Source: Monosporascus cannonballus (lineage: Eukaryota > Ascomycota > Sordariomycetes > Xylariales). Taken from it: a stretch of DNA of 64,000 nucleotides. Within the stretch, counting starts at the first letter, position 1, and every line of letters starts with the position of its first letter. Below the pieces are notes generated by a model that was not told where the DNA came from, did not search any database, and saw only the letters and a list, made by a program, of their open reading frames with translations. Both the position numbers and the translations under genes were made by a program. Location: positions 124,001 through 188,000 of the forward strand of contig QJNS01000123.1 of assembly GCA_004154925.1 (NCBI GenBank). Reading direction: 5' to 3'. Below are positions 10,801-22,907 of the stretch, in pieces.

Positions 10801-13499
10801 GCATTTCGTCCTAGGAAAATATTCGTTTTTTTTAAATTAATCCGTAAATTATTAAAATAAAACCAAGGTATTCTTAAGATAATGTCGTATCCGAAAATAT
10901 CAGCGATATCCAATAAAACGCGTTTTTGGTATTTTTAAATTTATATTAGGAATTTTTTTTATTTTTCGAAAAATTCGTCCGTTTTCGTAGGTAAATAAAT
11001 TGCCGTCCACCGTACGTAACTTATAGGACTTTAACTTGTATTTCCAGGAAATCTGATATTTTTCCGTTATTATAAGGGAAATAAAATTACTTTTTATTCC
11101 GGAATTAATTATAGCCTTAAGCATTTTGCCTTTATATCGGAAAGGGATTTTAATCTGATTGCGCGTTCCTTTTATTATTTCGTATAAGGTTTTATTAATT
11201 AAGGTTTTTCGATATTTTATTTTCGAAAGCCTTTATAATTTTTTGATTTTTAATAATTTCCGACTTAAACGAATTTTTATTTGCGAACTTTTTTAACAAT
11301 ATATTTGGTATATTAGTCGTTCTTATACCGGAACTATGTTTTCTTGCTGTATTTGTATTAAGGTTTTAAAATTTGGTTTTTTTCCTGATTTACCTTTTTA
11401 TTTTATATTTCCCGAATTATAGGATTAAAAAGGTAAATTTTCGAAAAAGGTATTCCTATATTTAAAAGTTCGTATTAGATATAAAGTATCGAAAAGTAAT
11501 ATAAGTATTTTTACGATATAACCTTTTGATTCTGTTTTGATTTGGGGTTAAATAATAAAATTTAAAGTATTTTGGTTATCGGGGAATTTTAATATATCGG
11601 CATTTATCGTTTAAGTCGGTAAAAGTCTTATTATTTTATCCGGGCCAAAAATATTTTTTTTAACTTTAAAATAAATAAGATAATTATCCTGGTAATAAAT
11701 AATAAAATATAATAAGTTATAAAAATTTACCGATAATATTTTTTTATAAATAATATATTTTAAAAGCTTACAAAATTTTAAGGATAATTATTTGTAATTA
11801 TTAATATTTAGTCGAAATTAACCGTTTTTTATATGCATTTTATATTTCTGGGAATTAAAATAATACTGGTATCTTAATTTTATGGTTATTTTGAAAATCG
11901 TTTATCCGGGATAATATTTATAGGTTTTAACTTTAAAATTTTGGCAAATAAAATAATTTTCGTATTTTGGGTTATTATTCTGGATTTAAATAATTATAAT
12001 AATAATAAATTTTGGCTGGAAAAAAATTAAATTAATTTTTTTTCTTCTTTTTTTGCCTTACTATTAATTTTTTATTTAGCCGCTTTGGCTTTTTTTAAGG
12101 TTAAGGAATTTTTCCCTTTTTGGAGTTCCTTTTGGTAAGGGAGTAATATTCGCTTTTAAAATACCTTTTTTTGCTATAATTAAAATATTTTATTTTGGAC
12201 TTATTTTTTTGGGCTTTTTCGAAGCAAAATTCGTTTCGTTTTAAGGCTTGCCCTTATCCTTTTTAGTTCGGCTACTAAAGCTTTTATCGTTATTTCGTTT
12301 GTTAATTTTTTTTTTTCGAAATACCGATTAAAAGTTCGTCGGTCGGCGATAATAATCTTATTTATATATTTTGCAAAAGATTTAGTTTTAAGTTTTATAT
12401 ATAATTTGTTTTTAATTTAAAACTTTAAATTATTATAATAAGAATAAAATAATATGTTTTTTAATAAATTCGAAATAACAGCTAAACGGTTAAATTTTAT
12501 CATATATTCGGATATTAATTTGATTTGGTAAAAAAAATAAAATTATTTAATAATATCCTATTTTTTATCGGGATTACCGAATAAAACGCGTATTTTTTTT
12601 TAAAAGTTTTTGTAATTGTTAAAAATATAATTAATAAAATCTAAAGATTTTTCTGGGTATTTCTTAAAGTAATCTATTAAAATAAGTTCGAATTATTAAC
12701 GAATTTGTCCGATTAACAGTTAAGAAATGGCCATTATTTTTTGATATTTTTCCAGCAGAAAATTTTTATAAAATTTAAGGTAAAGCCTTATTTAAACCAA
12801 AAATCTATCAGGGTTTTTTGATCCGTCGTAAGGCTTGGGGGGAATTAGCTTATAGCCTTTAACGTCTGGCATTCCATAGTAACCAGGGGGTGAAATAACT
12901 TTTTCCCGTATCCGAGTTACGCCGAACAGTGGCAGGGTCGAGGCTTTTTTTTGCGTTCGCCTTGGGTCCAGCGAAAGAGGTCGGTAGCCGGCCCTTTGGT
13001 TTCGCCTTTTGGGGGAGCCAAACTAAGGAAAAACTGGCTTTTTTCCTTTTGTAAGCCGAACATTTTTTTCTTTTAGGGTTCGGATTTTTGCTACTAAGGC
13101 ATTTAATTTTTCCTTCGCAATAGGTTTTTTTTTTTAGCTTTCGACCTTATACTTTTTTTAACCTTTTTTTAGCCGTTTTTTTTTCCGATTACTTTCCCTG
13201 GACTTTAATAATATCCTTAAGGGCCGGGGTAAGTTATTATTTAGGTTACGAGGATAACGGGCCTTTTTAAGATCGAATAATAAAGGATACTATATTATTA
13301 ATTAATTGGAAAATTTTTTAATAAGGGGTAAATCGTTAAGTTTTATTAATAATACTTTTCTGGCTAATAACGGGAATCGTATATATTATTTATTTTTTAA
13401 ACGTTATTTTATATTATTATTTATATTAAATTTAAGAAAGCTTATACCTTAATTAAACGATAAATTATCCATCGGCTATTAATTAAAAAATTATTAAAA
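7848..13499 (-). pseudogene. Element F gag-pol, RIP-inactivated
   Basis: Recognisable in order on the minus strand: gag with a decayed zinc knuckle near 12150-12200; a retropepsin region at 10900-11124, where the catalytic Asp of the DSG motif has become Asn (AIINSGIKSNFIS); reverse transcriptase with FVYLDDIL at about 10120-10150; RT-RNase H around 9600-10000; and integrase remnants with a DFIINLPLSKN-like start at about 8840-8880. Stop codons occur in every domain. It is closest to element G in this window. Confidence 0.8.
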
Positions 13500-13931
13500 T
13501 ATAACGAACTTATTATATATTTACCTGGAGATATAAGCAATATCCGAAAAAGATTTTAATTTGCAAGTAATAATAAGGCGAAAAATAATTTAATATATTC
13601 GTTAAAAACTTTTTAAAATATTTCTTTTTTTAATTAAAGAACGGTATAGTTATTTTTGGTTAAAAGCTTAAATTAATAACTAAGGAACGAAAAATTAAGT
13701 AAGTAATTATTTACATAAAAAACCTAAACCTTATATATTTTTTTTATTTTTTATATCTTTTATGGTTTTTGGGGATTTCGAAAAACCATGGTATTTGTCG
13801 TTTACGAATCTCCTGGTATCTTTGGAGATTGACAGAGACCCGAGGTTTATCCGATGGAAGGTGGAGATCCCGAACGTCTCCAACTTCCTGGGCCTCCTTT
13901 GGGCCTAGTGGAGTCCCTTCTGAACGTAACA
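13500..13931 (-). repeat. 5' LTR of element F
   Basis: 432 bp. The left part is strongly mutated, while the right part (about 13790-13931) retains CpA and GC-rich sequence, an uneven RIP load within one LTR. It is followed by the TSD TTGCT. Confidence 0.88.
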
Positions 13932-14005
13932 TTGCTACAATTGCGATCATTCCACCGATCTTTTGCCCTAGTGCCGTGATGGTATAGTGCAGCCATAACA
14001 ATTAG

Positions 14006-17000
14006 CAATTTTTTAACTTAGTTATTTTATTCGTAATTAATATAATATTGTAATTAAATTTATAAGGTTAAATTTATTCGTTTTATTTATTTATCCGTTT
14101 AAAGTTTAAATGCGCTAGATAATTTGTGATTTAAACCGATTTATGCTATAAAGCCTTGCTAAAATTTAAATGCAAATGTGAATATTTTATTTAAAATAAT
14201 TTTTATTAGTAATCCGTATATGCTAAAAATATGTTTAAAGAAAATATATGCCATTTGTTCGGCGTCTGTATTCTCGTGGTATAGTAAAAAATAGGAAAAT
14301 TTCGTAAATCTGTTAACGATTACGAAAAGGCTATTGTAATATATTCTTGTAACTGGATTTTTTGATATAGGAAGTTTAGTGATAAAATCGAATATAACTA
14401 AATACTATGGTTGTTTTATAATTAATAATAATTGTAATTTTCCGTATAACTTACGTTATCGTGTTTTCGTTCTAGCATAAATATCGTATTGCCGTATGAT
14501 TTTTTGTATTATTAATTTTATTTTAAAAAAGAAATATATGCATTAAAGCCGTTTCAAGGTATTAGGATCCTTAGATATCCATATAACTAATATTTGTATA
14601 TATTTCGTACTGGATCTTTTGTGTATTTTTTTAAAATTTAAATTTTGTTTATTTTTTGGTTTTCTAGGAAACCGTCGTTATACTGCTGGATTTTCTGGTA
14701 CATATTAAAAAGTACTGCCCAAATTGTCGCAATTTGTTATGAGCGTAAATATCTTTCTGTAGTAATATCGAAAATTATATAGCTGATTTTGACTAATTTT
14801 TTTTCGAGGTTTACTTATTTACTTAGGGCATTTGTTCAGTTATTTTTTAAGCTTTTCTTATGGATAATAACGAAATCGAAGTTCGCTAATTTTTTCGCGT
14901 AACGAAATTATCGTCCGGTAAGCTTTTTAGTTATAATAATCGAGTAAAATTTTGATAATCCGCATAAATCTTAATTTAGTATAAGTTTCTCTTTAGAAAA
15001 TGCTTAAACTTTCGAAATGCCATAATAATGGCCATAAATTTCTTATTTAGAATGCCATAATCAAATTCGGTTCTTTTTAATTTGTATAAAGAAATATAAT
15101 AAGGTATAATATATTTTAATTATTTCGTTATCCGATTATTGCACTTAATACGTAATTCGAAATATCTGTTTTTAGTTTAACGGGGCGGTTCAAATTATAT
15201 ATAATTAATATTAGCTTACTGGTAATTACATTCTTAATATTCTAAAATATCTTTTCCGTATCTGGCGTTTATTTAAATTTTTTTTTCGTAAAGTTTGTTA
15301 AAGGTATAGGTATTTTATTAAAATTTCGAATAAACGTTTTGTAATAGTTGGCGAATTTAAGAAATGCTTATATCTTTTTAATTATCGTTAACGCTTGCCA
15401 TTTTATAACTGCAGCGATTTTCTTAAAATTTATTCTAATATGTTTTAGGATAATAATATATTCTAAGTATTCCACTTTTTGTTTGTAGAATAAACTTTTT
15501 TTTGCGTTAACTAGTAATTTTATATTTTGTAAAATTTGAAGAATTTTATGAACGTATTTTACATATATTTTTTTCCGTTTTTAAAAAGATAAAAATATCG
15601 TCAAGATAACAAATGACGAAAATATTTAGATATTTTCGTAATACATAGTTTACTATTCGTTAAAAAATTACTAGTACGTTCGTAAATCTTATTAATATAA
15701 CCTAATACTTAAATAATCCGTATTTCGTTTTAATGGTTAATTTTTATTTGTATTGTTTTGATTTTAATAAGATTATATCCGTTTTTAAGGTCGAATTATT
15801 ATGAATTATTTAGCTTCGTAAAGTCGGTTTTTCATTTCCGTAATTAGAGGTAATAATATTCGATCCTTAATAATAATATCGTTTATATATTAATAGTTAA
15901 TTATAAATCGTAATTTTCCAATTTTTAATACAAAGAACATAAGGTATCCTGTTATTGATTTCGAAGGTCGAATCCATCTCTGCTGTAGCCGATCTTCCAG
16001 GTATTTTCTGAAAATACGTAATTCGTTTTTGTTAAGGTTGTAAATAGAGTAAAACTTCGTCGAGGATTCTTTTTTGAGGATTATTTCATAAGTTTATTCG
16101 CTATGTTTTAATAATTTCGTATTAAGTTTCTTTTTGAAAAGCGATTCGTATTTATGATATTATGGTGGTATATTGGTCAGATCTTCTGACTTTTTGGGCT
16201 GCTGTTATTGGTTTAGATTATTATTTAATTGTTTTAGTTTCATTTTAATAGTAATAACGATACGTCGTATTTTTTTGATGTCCGTTCTTTTTTTTATATC
16301 TTATTCCTTTGGGTGGTAAAGGTTTTGTCGTATTCTTATGCCTATATTCGTTATTATTATTGATCGAATATTAAGATCTTAATTTTTTTTCGCTTATTAA
16401 TAAAGAATAAAATGAATTTTACCTGGTCAGTTTTTCTATTAATTAAAATTTCGTACTAGCGTATTTATAATAATGCTAAGATTATATTGTAATTCCTAAA
16501 TAAAACGATATCGAAATTATTTATTTGACATTATTTTTAAATAAAAATCTCGAAGTAATTAATTTTGCGTATACTTTTTCCATTGTCGTAAACGAATTCC
16601 TAACTTTCGGTATTCGTTATTATATAAAGTTTTAATTTTTATTTCTATAATAATTTAAAATTATTAATTATATCCGATATAATATAATTCCTGCCTAAAA
16701 TTTCGTAATATATTATTACGATGTACTAATACGTTCCGATTCGTGTATCTAAAGCAATAAAGTTATTAACGGTTTTCATCATCGCGTTTAAACCCTTTTT
16801 TAGAAGGTTTTTTTCAATTTTTTGGGTTTCGTTATTTTACGGCTTTTTTACAGGTAATCTTTTTTTAAATTTTTATTCGAATCTGTTAAGCTTTATTTAT
16901 ATTTTTATATTTAACGCATCAAGTTACTATATTTATCGTTATTGCCGGCGTACTATCTTTTTAAATCATATTAATTATTTTTAATTTTGCTACAGTTTTT

Positions 17001-17378
17001 CTTCTTATTAAATAAACTGTTTTTTCATATTTATGACTGCATTTTATTATACGTCTTTTTGATTATCGTTTTAAAAATCCTTTATAAACTGACGTATTTT
17101 TTCTTAAATAACTTTCTTTTTGTAAAGGTTTATAATAAATATTAATTAAAATAGAAATCTGTAATAACTTTCTAGTAATATTTTTCACTATAAATTAAAT
17201 TAACTCCTTTTCCGTTTAATTATTATATTACTGGAAATGATAAAAAGGGTTTTCCTACGGGTATTACTTTTTTTCGAGCTAATTTTCTACTTCGGCTAAT
17301 TATTAAATATTTCTTGGGGCTATGGTTTAAAAATATCAATACTATTACTTATCGGTTTTATTATCTCCGGTACGATTT
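14006..17378 (-). pseudogene. Element E pol, central part (protease, RT, RNase H, integrase)
   Basis: The minus strand resumes the reading interrupted by H. Integrase remnants occupy about 14010-14700 and RNase H about 14900-15250. RT has the motif FVICYLDDIF at about 15594-15620, and its finger region is near 15800-16000. The protease area lies around 16640-16760. The right end stops at the GATTT target site of element C, in the linker between gag zinc knuckle and protease. Dense stops; not functional. Confidence 0.75.
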
Positions 17379-17771
17379 TGTTATGACCTAACGGGCTGCG
17401 GCCTCAGAAAACGGTCGCAACGGTAACTAAGCCATGTGGGTCGAGTTACGTGATGGCTCGACAGGATCGATCGTAAAGCCTTTAAAGCCAGGCTCAACAG
17501 GATCGATCGTAAAGCCTTTAAAGCCGGGCTTGACAGGATGAAAGAATTAAATATAAAGACATTTATTACTTCCATAATTTAGATAACTTTAGCTTATAAT
17601 ACTTATTAATATTAAATGTTTGCATTATAACCGTTCGTTACCTAAAACGCTTTTGGTATTACGAAACGTAATACGATTATTATATTTATTACTTAGATTC
17701 CCACGATATTTCTGTTAACATAAACCCGTCGATTTAGGTTTAATAATTGGTTAAACCGCCTAGCTGTTATA
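17379..17771 (+). repeat. 5' LTR of element C
   Basis: 393 bp, from TGTTATGACC to a mutated CCGTCACA. The centre holds a 36-bp tandem repeat: 17455-17490, 17491-17526 and a partial third copy to about 17538. TTACGTGA lies at 17445-17452. CGG triplets occur near the start. Confidence 0.9.
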
Positions 17772-17829
17772 CGTTGTAAGCTTTTGTTCAGTAATACCGT
17801 TAGATTTTGAGCAATATTTAATATTGTTA

Positions 17830-20800
17830 AAATATTGATTAGCATTTAAAAAACCCTTATTTAGCTGTTTTAGACTTAAATTCGGGAGTTACAAAGAAAA
17901 GTTCGACAGCTTAAGGCTATGCCACTTATCTAACTTTTTCTTGTTTGCATAAAGCCAAAAAAAAACAAAACCTTACGATAGAAAAAGTAACTTTTAGACC
18001 TTTTTAATTTAAGCACGAATTTATCTTTGTTTTTTAAATCTTAATAACCCAGCGGATATGGTCCTAATAATAAGAATATACCTAATAAAAGATACGGTTA
18101 ATTAATTTAAGCTTATTATAAAAAATTTCCTGGAAATAAAAAAATAAATAAGGAGGATTTTACTAATAAGATTTTTTTAACTTATATTAATTTCGAAAAC
18201 AAAATACGCGATAATTTCGGCAATCCGGATAAAAAACGATTAACGGTTTAATAATTTTTACAATTCCGACAAAAAGGATTTGCGTCCAAATACGCCATAA
18301 CCTTTAAAAGCCTTACGGCTAAGGCAGGATAAGAAAACGATAAAACCGACGTCCTTATCGACATATTTTATAAAGGGCTAAAAATAATGTAAAAAATGAA
18401 ATTATTCGGATTAAGCGATTAATTGCCTTAAACCGGTATATTATAAAAGTAATTAAAATTAATAATTAACAGTTTGAAAGATAATAAAAAAAGAAAAAAT
18501 AATACGCTTTACGTTCGGAATATAAGTCCAACTAAGGGAAAAAAAAACTCACCTTTTATTTTTTACGAAACGGCGCCAGGATTTATGGAACTCGGCGTTA
18601 CCTATAGATAAAATTAAAGCTAAATTAAATACTTTAATTGCGGCAAAATGGGACATAAGGCTTATAAATATAAAAAATCCAAAAAACTACGATAAAATAA
18701 TTAAACCCCTATACCGGAAAGATAATCTAGGAACAATTAAGGAAACGATAGCAGGGTTATTAACATAATCCAAGCCAAATATATATTAGGCTTACGATAA
18801 AAGGTCTAATTAGGATTATTATGACAAAAAATTTGACAAAAAATATAAAAAGCCAAAAAGTTAATTCGACAAACGTCGCGAATATAATAAAAAGCGCTAT
18901 AAGGATAATTATACGAATACCGGGATTAAACAGAAAAACTTTATTCCGGAATACCTGATCGATACGGTAAAATGCATGCTATATACTGTCGACGACAAGA
19001 ATATCCCGATTACGAAAAATAGAAATAATATATTTATATACGAATTACTCGCATATATTATAAGGGATTCAATTTTCCAAACCGTACCGGGTATAACAAA
19101 AATGATAAGCAATAATATCGATAATTTCGAACTATAACCCCAGAAAATATTTAATAATTGGCCGAAATAAAAAGTTGGCCTAAAAAAATACCTGTAGGAA
19201 AACCCCTTTTATTATTATAAATAATGCAATTACCAAACGAAAAAAAGTTAATCTAGCGTATAGTAAAAAAGCATTATTAAAAAGTTATTACGGATTTTTA
19301 TTTTTAATTAGCATTTACTGCGGATCCTTAAAAAAAAGATTATTAAGGAAAAAATACGTCAATTTATAAAAAATCTTTGGAACGATAATTAAAACGACGT
19401 ATAATAAGGTATAATCGCAAATATGAAAAAATAATTTATTCGATAAAAAAAGAAATTATAAGAAAATTAAGAACAATTAATACGGTTCGAAGGAATAATA
19501 TGCCGATAATAGCGACAAATATAACAGCTAAACGCGTTAAACGAAAAGACATAAGCAAAGTTCGACAAATTCGAATAGGAGTTAAAAAAAAGGTTACTTA
19601 TAAAAAAGCCGTAAAATAACGAAACCTAAAGGAATTAAAGAAAACTCCTAAAAAGGCTTTAAATGCGACGATAGGAAACATTAACAACTTTATTACTTTA
19701 AATATACAAATTCGAACGTACTGGTATACCGCAATAGTAAATTACGGAACTCTGGGTGGAAATTATATTATACTAGATATGGTTAATAAGCTTAGATTAT
19801 TATGGAGATACAAGTTAAAACCTTATATAACGATAAATATCGAAGGTTAGGAATTTGCTTATAATAACGGAAAAGTTATACGCGAAATTAATTACCTCGA
19901 GATTTTTATCCAAGAACGATACCAGACGGTTAATTTCGACATCGTTTTATTCGGGAATTACGATATGATCTTAGGATTACCATAAATACGTTAGTACGGA
20001 GTTTTAATTAACGAAGAAATTAGCCAGGTAAAATTCGCTTTACTTCCTGTTAACAAACGAAAAAAAAAATTAAAATCTTAATATTCGATCGATAATAATA
20101 ACAAATACAAATATGAAAATACGATAAATACCTTACCACCCAAAAGAATAAAATACAAAAAAGAAAACGGGTATCAAAAAAAAATACGACATATCGTTAC
20201 TATCATCAAAACGAAACTAAAGCAACTAAATAACGATTTAAAAAAATAGCAGCCCCAAAAATTAAAAAATTTAATTAATATGCCACCATAATATTACAAA
20301 TACGAATAACTTTTCAAAAAGGAGCTCGATACAAAATTACTAGAACATAGCGAATAAAATCATAAAATAATCTTCAAAAAAAGATCTTCGACAAAATTTT
20401 ACCCTATTTACAATCTCAGCAGAAACGAACTGCGCATTTTCAAAAAAAATACCTGGAAAATCGGTTACAGAAAAAATAAATTCGACTTTAGAAATCACCG
20501 GTAAAATATCTTATATTCTTCGTACCTAAAAAAAATGGGAAATTGCGAATTATGGTTAACTATCGATAACTAAACGATATCATAATCAAAAATCGAATAC
20601 CATTATCTCTGATTACGAAAATAAAAAACCGACTTCACGGAACCAAATAGTTTACAGTATTCGATCTCAGAAATGGATATAACCTTATTAGGATCAAAAA
20701 AGGACACGAATAGAAAATAACCTTCAAAACGAAATACGGACTGTTTAAGTATTTGGTCACACTAATAGGACTTACGAACGCACTAGCAATCTTTCAGCAG

Positions 20801-21851
20801 ATAATAAATTACGTACTACGAAAATACCTCGATATTTTCGTCGTTTGCTATCTTGACGACATTCTCATCTTCTCAAAGACGGAAAAAGCACCAGCAACCT
20901 TTCAGCGGATGGTAAACCACGTACTACGAAAATACCTCGATGTTTTCGTCGTTTGCTATCTCGACGATATTCTTATCTTCTCAGAGACGGAAAAAGTATA
21001 CGCAGGATACGTTCATAAAGTTCTTCAAGCTTTACAGGACGCAAGGTTACTTGTTAACGCGGAAAAAAGTTAATTCCATACACAGGAAGTGGAATATCTG
21101 GGACATATCATCACCCCAGGACACATCAGGATAGACCCCAAGAAAATCGCTGCAATCACAGAATAGTAAACGCCAACGACAATCAAAGAGGTACAGGCAT
21201 TCCTTAGATTCGCCAATTACTACAGGAAGTTCATTCGAAACTTTAGCAAAATAGCTATACCTTTAACGAATCTCATAAAGAAAAAAAAGTTTAAATGAAC
21301 GTTAAACATAAAAAAAATATTTTACGATATCAAAAATGCGATTATTAACGAACCAGTATTAATTATGTATAATCCAAACCGCCCCGTTAAGCTAAAAACC
21401 GATATTTCGGATTACGTATTAAATACAATAATCGGATAACGAAATAATTAAGACAAATTATACCTTATTGCATTTTTTTCGTACAAATTAAAAGGAACCG
21501 AACTTAATTACGGTATTCCAAATAAGGAATTTATGGCTATTATTATGGCATTTTAAGAATTCAGGCATTTCTTAAAAGGAAATTTGCACCAGGTTAAAGT
21601 TTATACAAATTATTAAAATCTTACCCGATTTACTACAACCAGGGAACTTATAAAATAATAATTAAAATACGTAGAAAAATTGGCGAACTTCGACTTTATT
21701 ATTATCTATCAAAAAAAATCAAAAAACGGCAAAGTAAATACTTTAAGCAGGCGACCCGACCTCGAAAAGAAATTGGTTAAAATTAATTATATAATTTTTG
21801 ATACTATTACAAAAAAGTATTTACGCCTATAACAAATTGCGACAATTCGGG
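17830..21851 (+). pseudogene. Element C gag-pol, 5' part (gag, protease, RT, RNase H)
   Basis: Plus-strand remnants in order: a gag capsid-like region about 18180-18400; a CCHC zinc knuckle near 18630-18675 (FNCGKMGHKAYKYKK, last Cys now Tyr); an in-frame linker 18926-19136; and a retropepsin near 19655-19980 with the active-site Asp changed to Asn (AIVNYGT). RT and RNase H follow at about 20400-21800. An in-frame 108-bp duplication gives two YLDDILIFS motifs (20849 and 20957). The stretch 20880-21290 is unusually little mutated. The reading is cut by element D at the CAGTA site and continues at 28729. Confidence 0.8.
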
Positions 21852-21856
21852 CAGTA

Positions 21857-22255
21857 TATGACGGCTAGGTAGTTTAACCAACTATTAAATCTTAAGTCGA
21901 CGGGTTTATGTTAGCAGGAATATCGTGGGAATCTAAATAATGGATACAATAACGTATTACGTTTTCGTAATACTAAAGGCGTTTTGGGTAACGAATATGT
22001 ATTATAAGCTGAAATTATCTAAATTATGGAAATAAGTATATCTATATATTGTTTATTGATTTTTTATATTTTGCCAGATCTTAATAATTTCGCAAAATTT
22101 TAATAATCTTATTTTTCGTAGATTTCGCAAGATCCCAATAATCCTGTTTTTCGTGGATTTCGCAAAATCCCAATAATCCTGTTACGTAACCTTTTTTCTA
22201 ACGTTCCATTTGTTTTAATTATTTCTGGATGTGCTAAGGGTGTTAGGTTATAACA
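21857..22255 (-). repeat. 3' LTR of element D
   Basis: 399 bp. It contains a 35-bp tandem repeat starting at 22091, 22126 and 22161 and a TTACGTAA palindrome at 22182-22189. It is more heavily mutated than the 5' copy. Confidence 0.92.
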
Positions 22256-22291
22256 TAATCTTTCCTTTTTCAAAATTTTCGTCCCGAAGAT

Positions 22292-22907
22292 TTTTATTTT
22301 GTAAGTATTTAATTTTATTATAACGGGTCATATCAAGAAATATGCTAAGCCTTTTTCTAAAGCAAAAATTACTTAGCGTAACTTTTTGATTACCGCTGTG
22401 CTTTCTGCTAATCTTACAGAAATAACGCCTTGTTCCTACTGTGAACGAAAGAAACTAAAATGCAAATTATCGGAAAACGACTTTTTTCGCTGTTTATCCT
22501 GCATAAAAAATAATTAATCCAATTGTGATATGCGGGGTTTGAACCCAGAGCAGCTGTAACGTATTGCTGCTTAGCATCGAAAGCTTGAATTGGAATTGGA
22601 GGCTGCCAAAGAAAAGGCCGACCAGGTTAACGCCCGTTTGCGCCGTTTACGAAAGTAAAAAAGAATGTGGTATGACAAAATGATAAAAGCTGTTTTTCGT
22701 AGTATCGACAACTTAAAGGAGCTGGATAAGTTGGAACGCAAGGAACAGGCAAAAGCCGCGGAGGCCACGTTAACGCCACCTGCTGTTCCTCCCGACTGGT
22801 CCAGCATTAAGCCCACCGATTAATTAATTATTAACTGGGGGGCCCTCGATTTTGCCGCTTTCGACGTTGCTGGTAAAAGTTTTTTAACAGGCGCTGGGCG
22901 CCAATAA
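22292..22907 (+). pseudogene. Accessory antisense gene of element D: Zn2Cys6 (GAL4-type)-like zinc cluster plus coiled coil
   Basis: The reading frame runs opposite to gag-pol and is best preserved in the cysteine region. Six cysteines at 22431, 22440, 22461, 22491, 22500 and 22524 are spaced CX2CX6CX9CX2CX7C, within the range of fungal Zn(II)2Cys6 clusters, with a basic ERKKLK loop. A heptad-like charged segment (about 22570-22760) and an acidic/proline-rich stretch follow. The tail FLTGAGRQ ends at TAA 22905-22907. In-frame stops include TAG or TAA codons one C to T change from Gln. The original start codon is uncertain. The 3' end overlaps the end of pol tail-to-tail. The family name rests on spacing only; DNA binding is inferred. 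Confidence 0.72.

Larger units (their letters stand above)
6923..13931 (-). mobile_element. Element F: Ty3/Gypsy retrotransposon (second LTR family) inside H
   Basis: A 7,009-bp element with LTRs 6923-7353 and 13500-13931 and a perfect 5-bp TSD TTGCT (6918-6922 and 13932-13936). Gag-pol is on the minus strand. A purine tract (minus-strand view of 7354-7371) abuts the left LTR, confirming it as the 3' LTR. LTR starts TGTAACGAACC and is shared with element G, but the second half of the LTR differs from G. Confidence 0.9.
6863..14000. mobile_element. Element H: short TG...CA repeat, split by element F
   Basis: The left part is 6863-6922 (begins TGTTACGGCC) and the right part is 13937-14000 (ends GCAGCCATAACA). 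ATTAG flanks it at 6858-6862 and 14001-14005. Without F it is about 124 bp. It matches, on the opposite strand, the 130-bp copy at 59729-59858. TG...CA ends and 5-bp TSDs suit a solo LTR of a small LTR element; the partly inverted ends (TGTTAYGGC) leave a MITE possible. No coding capacity. Confidence 0.8.

Noticed and set aside
22091..22195. Regularly spaced repeats resembling a CRISPR array
   Set aside because: A 35-bp tandem repeat without unique spacers inside an LTR, in a eukaryotic context; it is an LTR-internal repeat.
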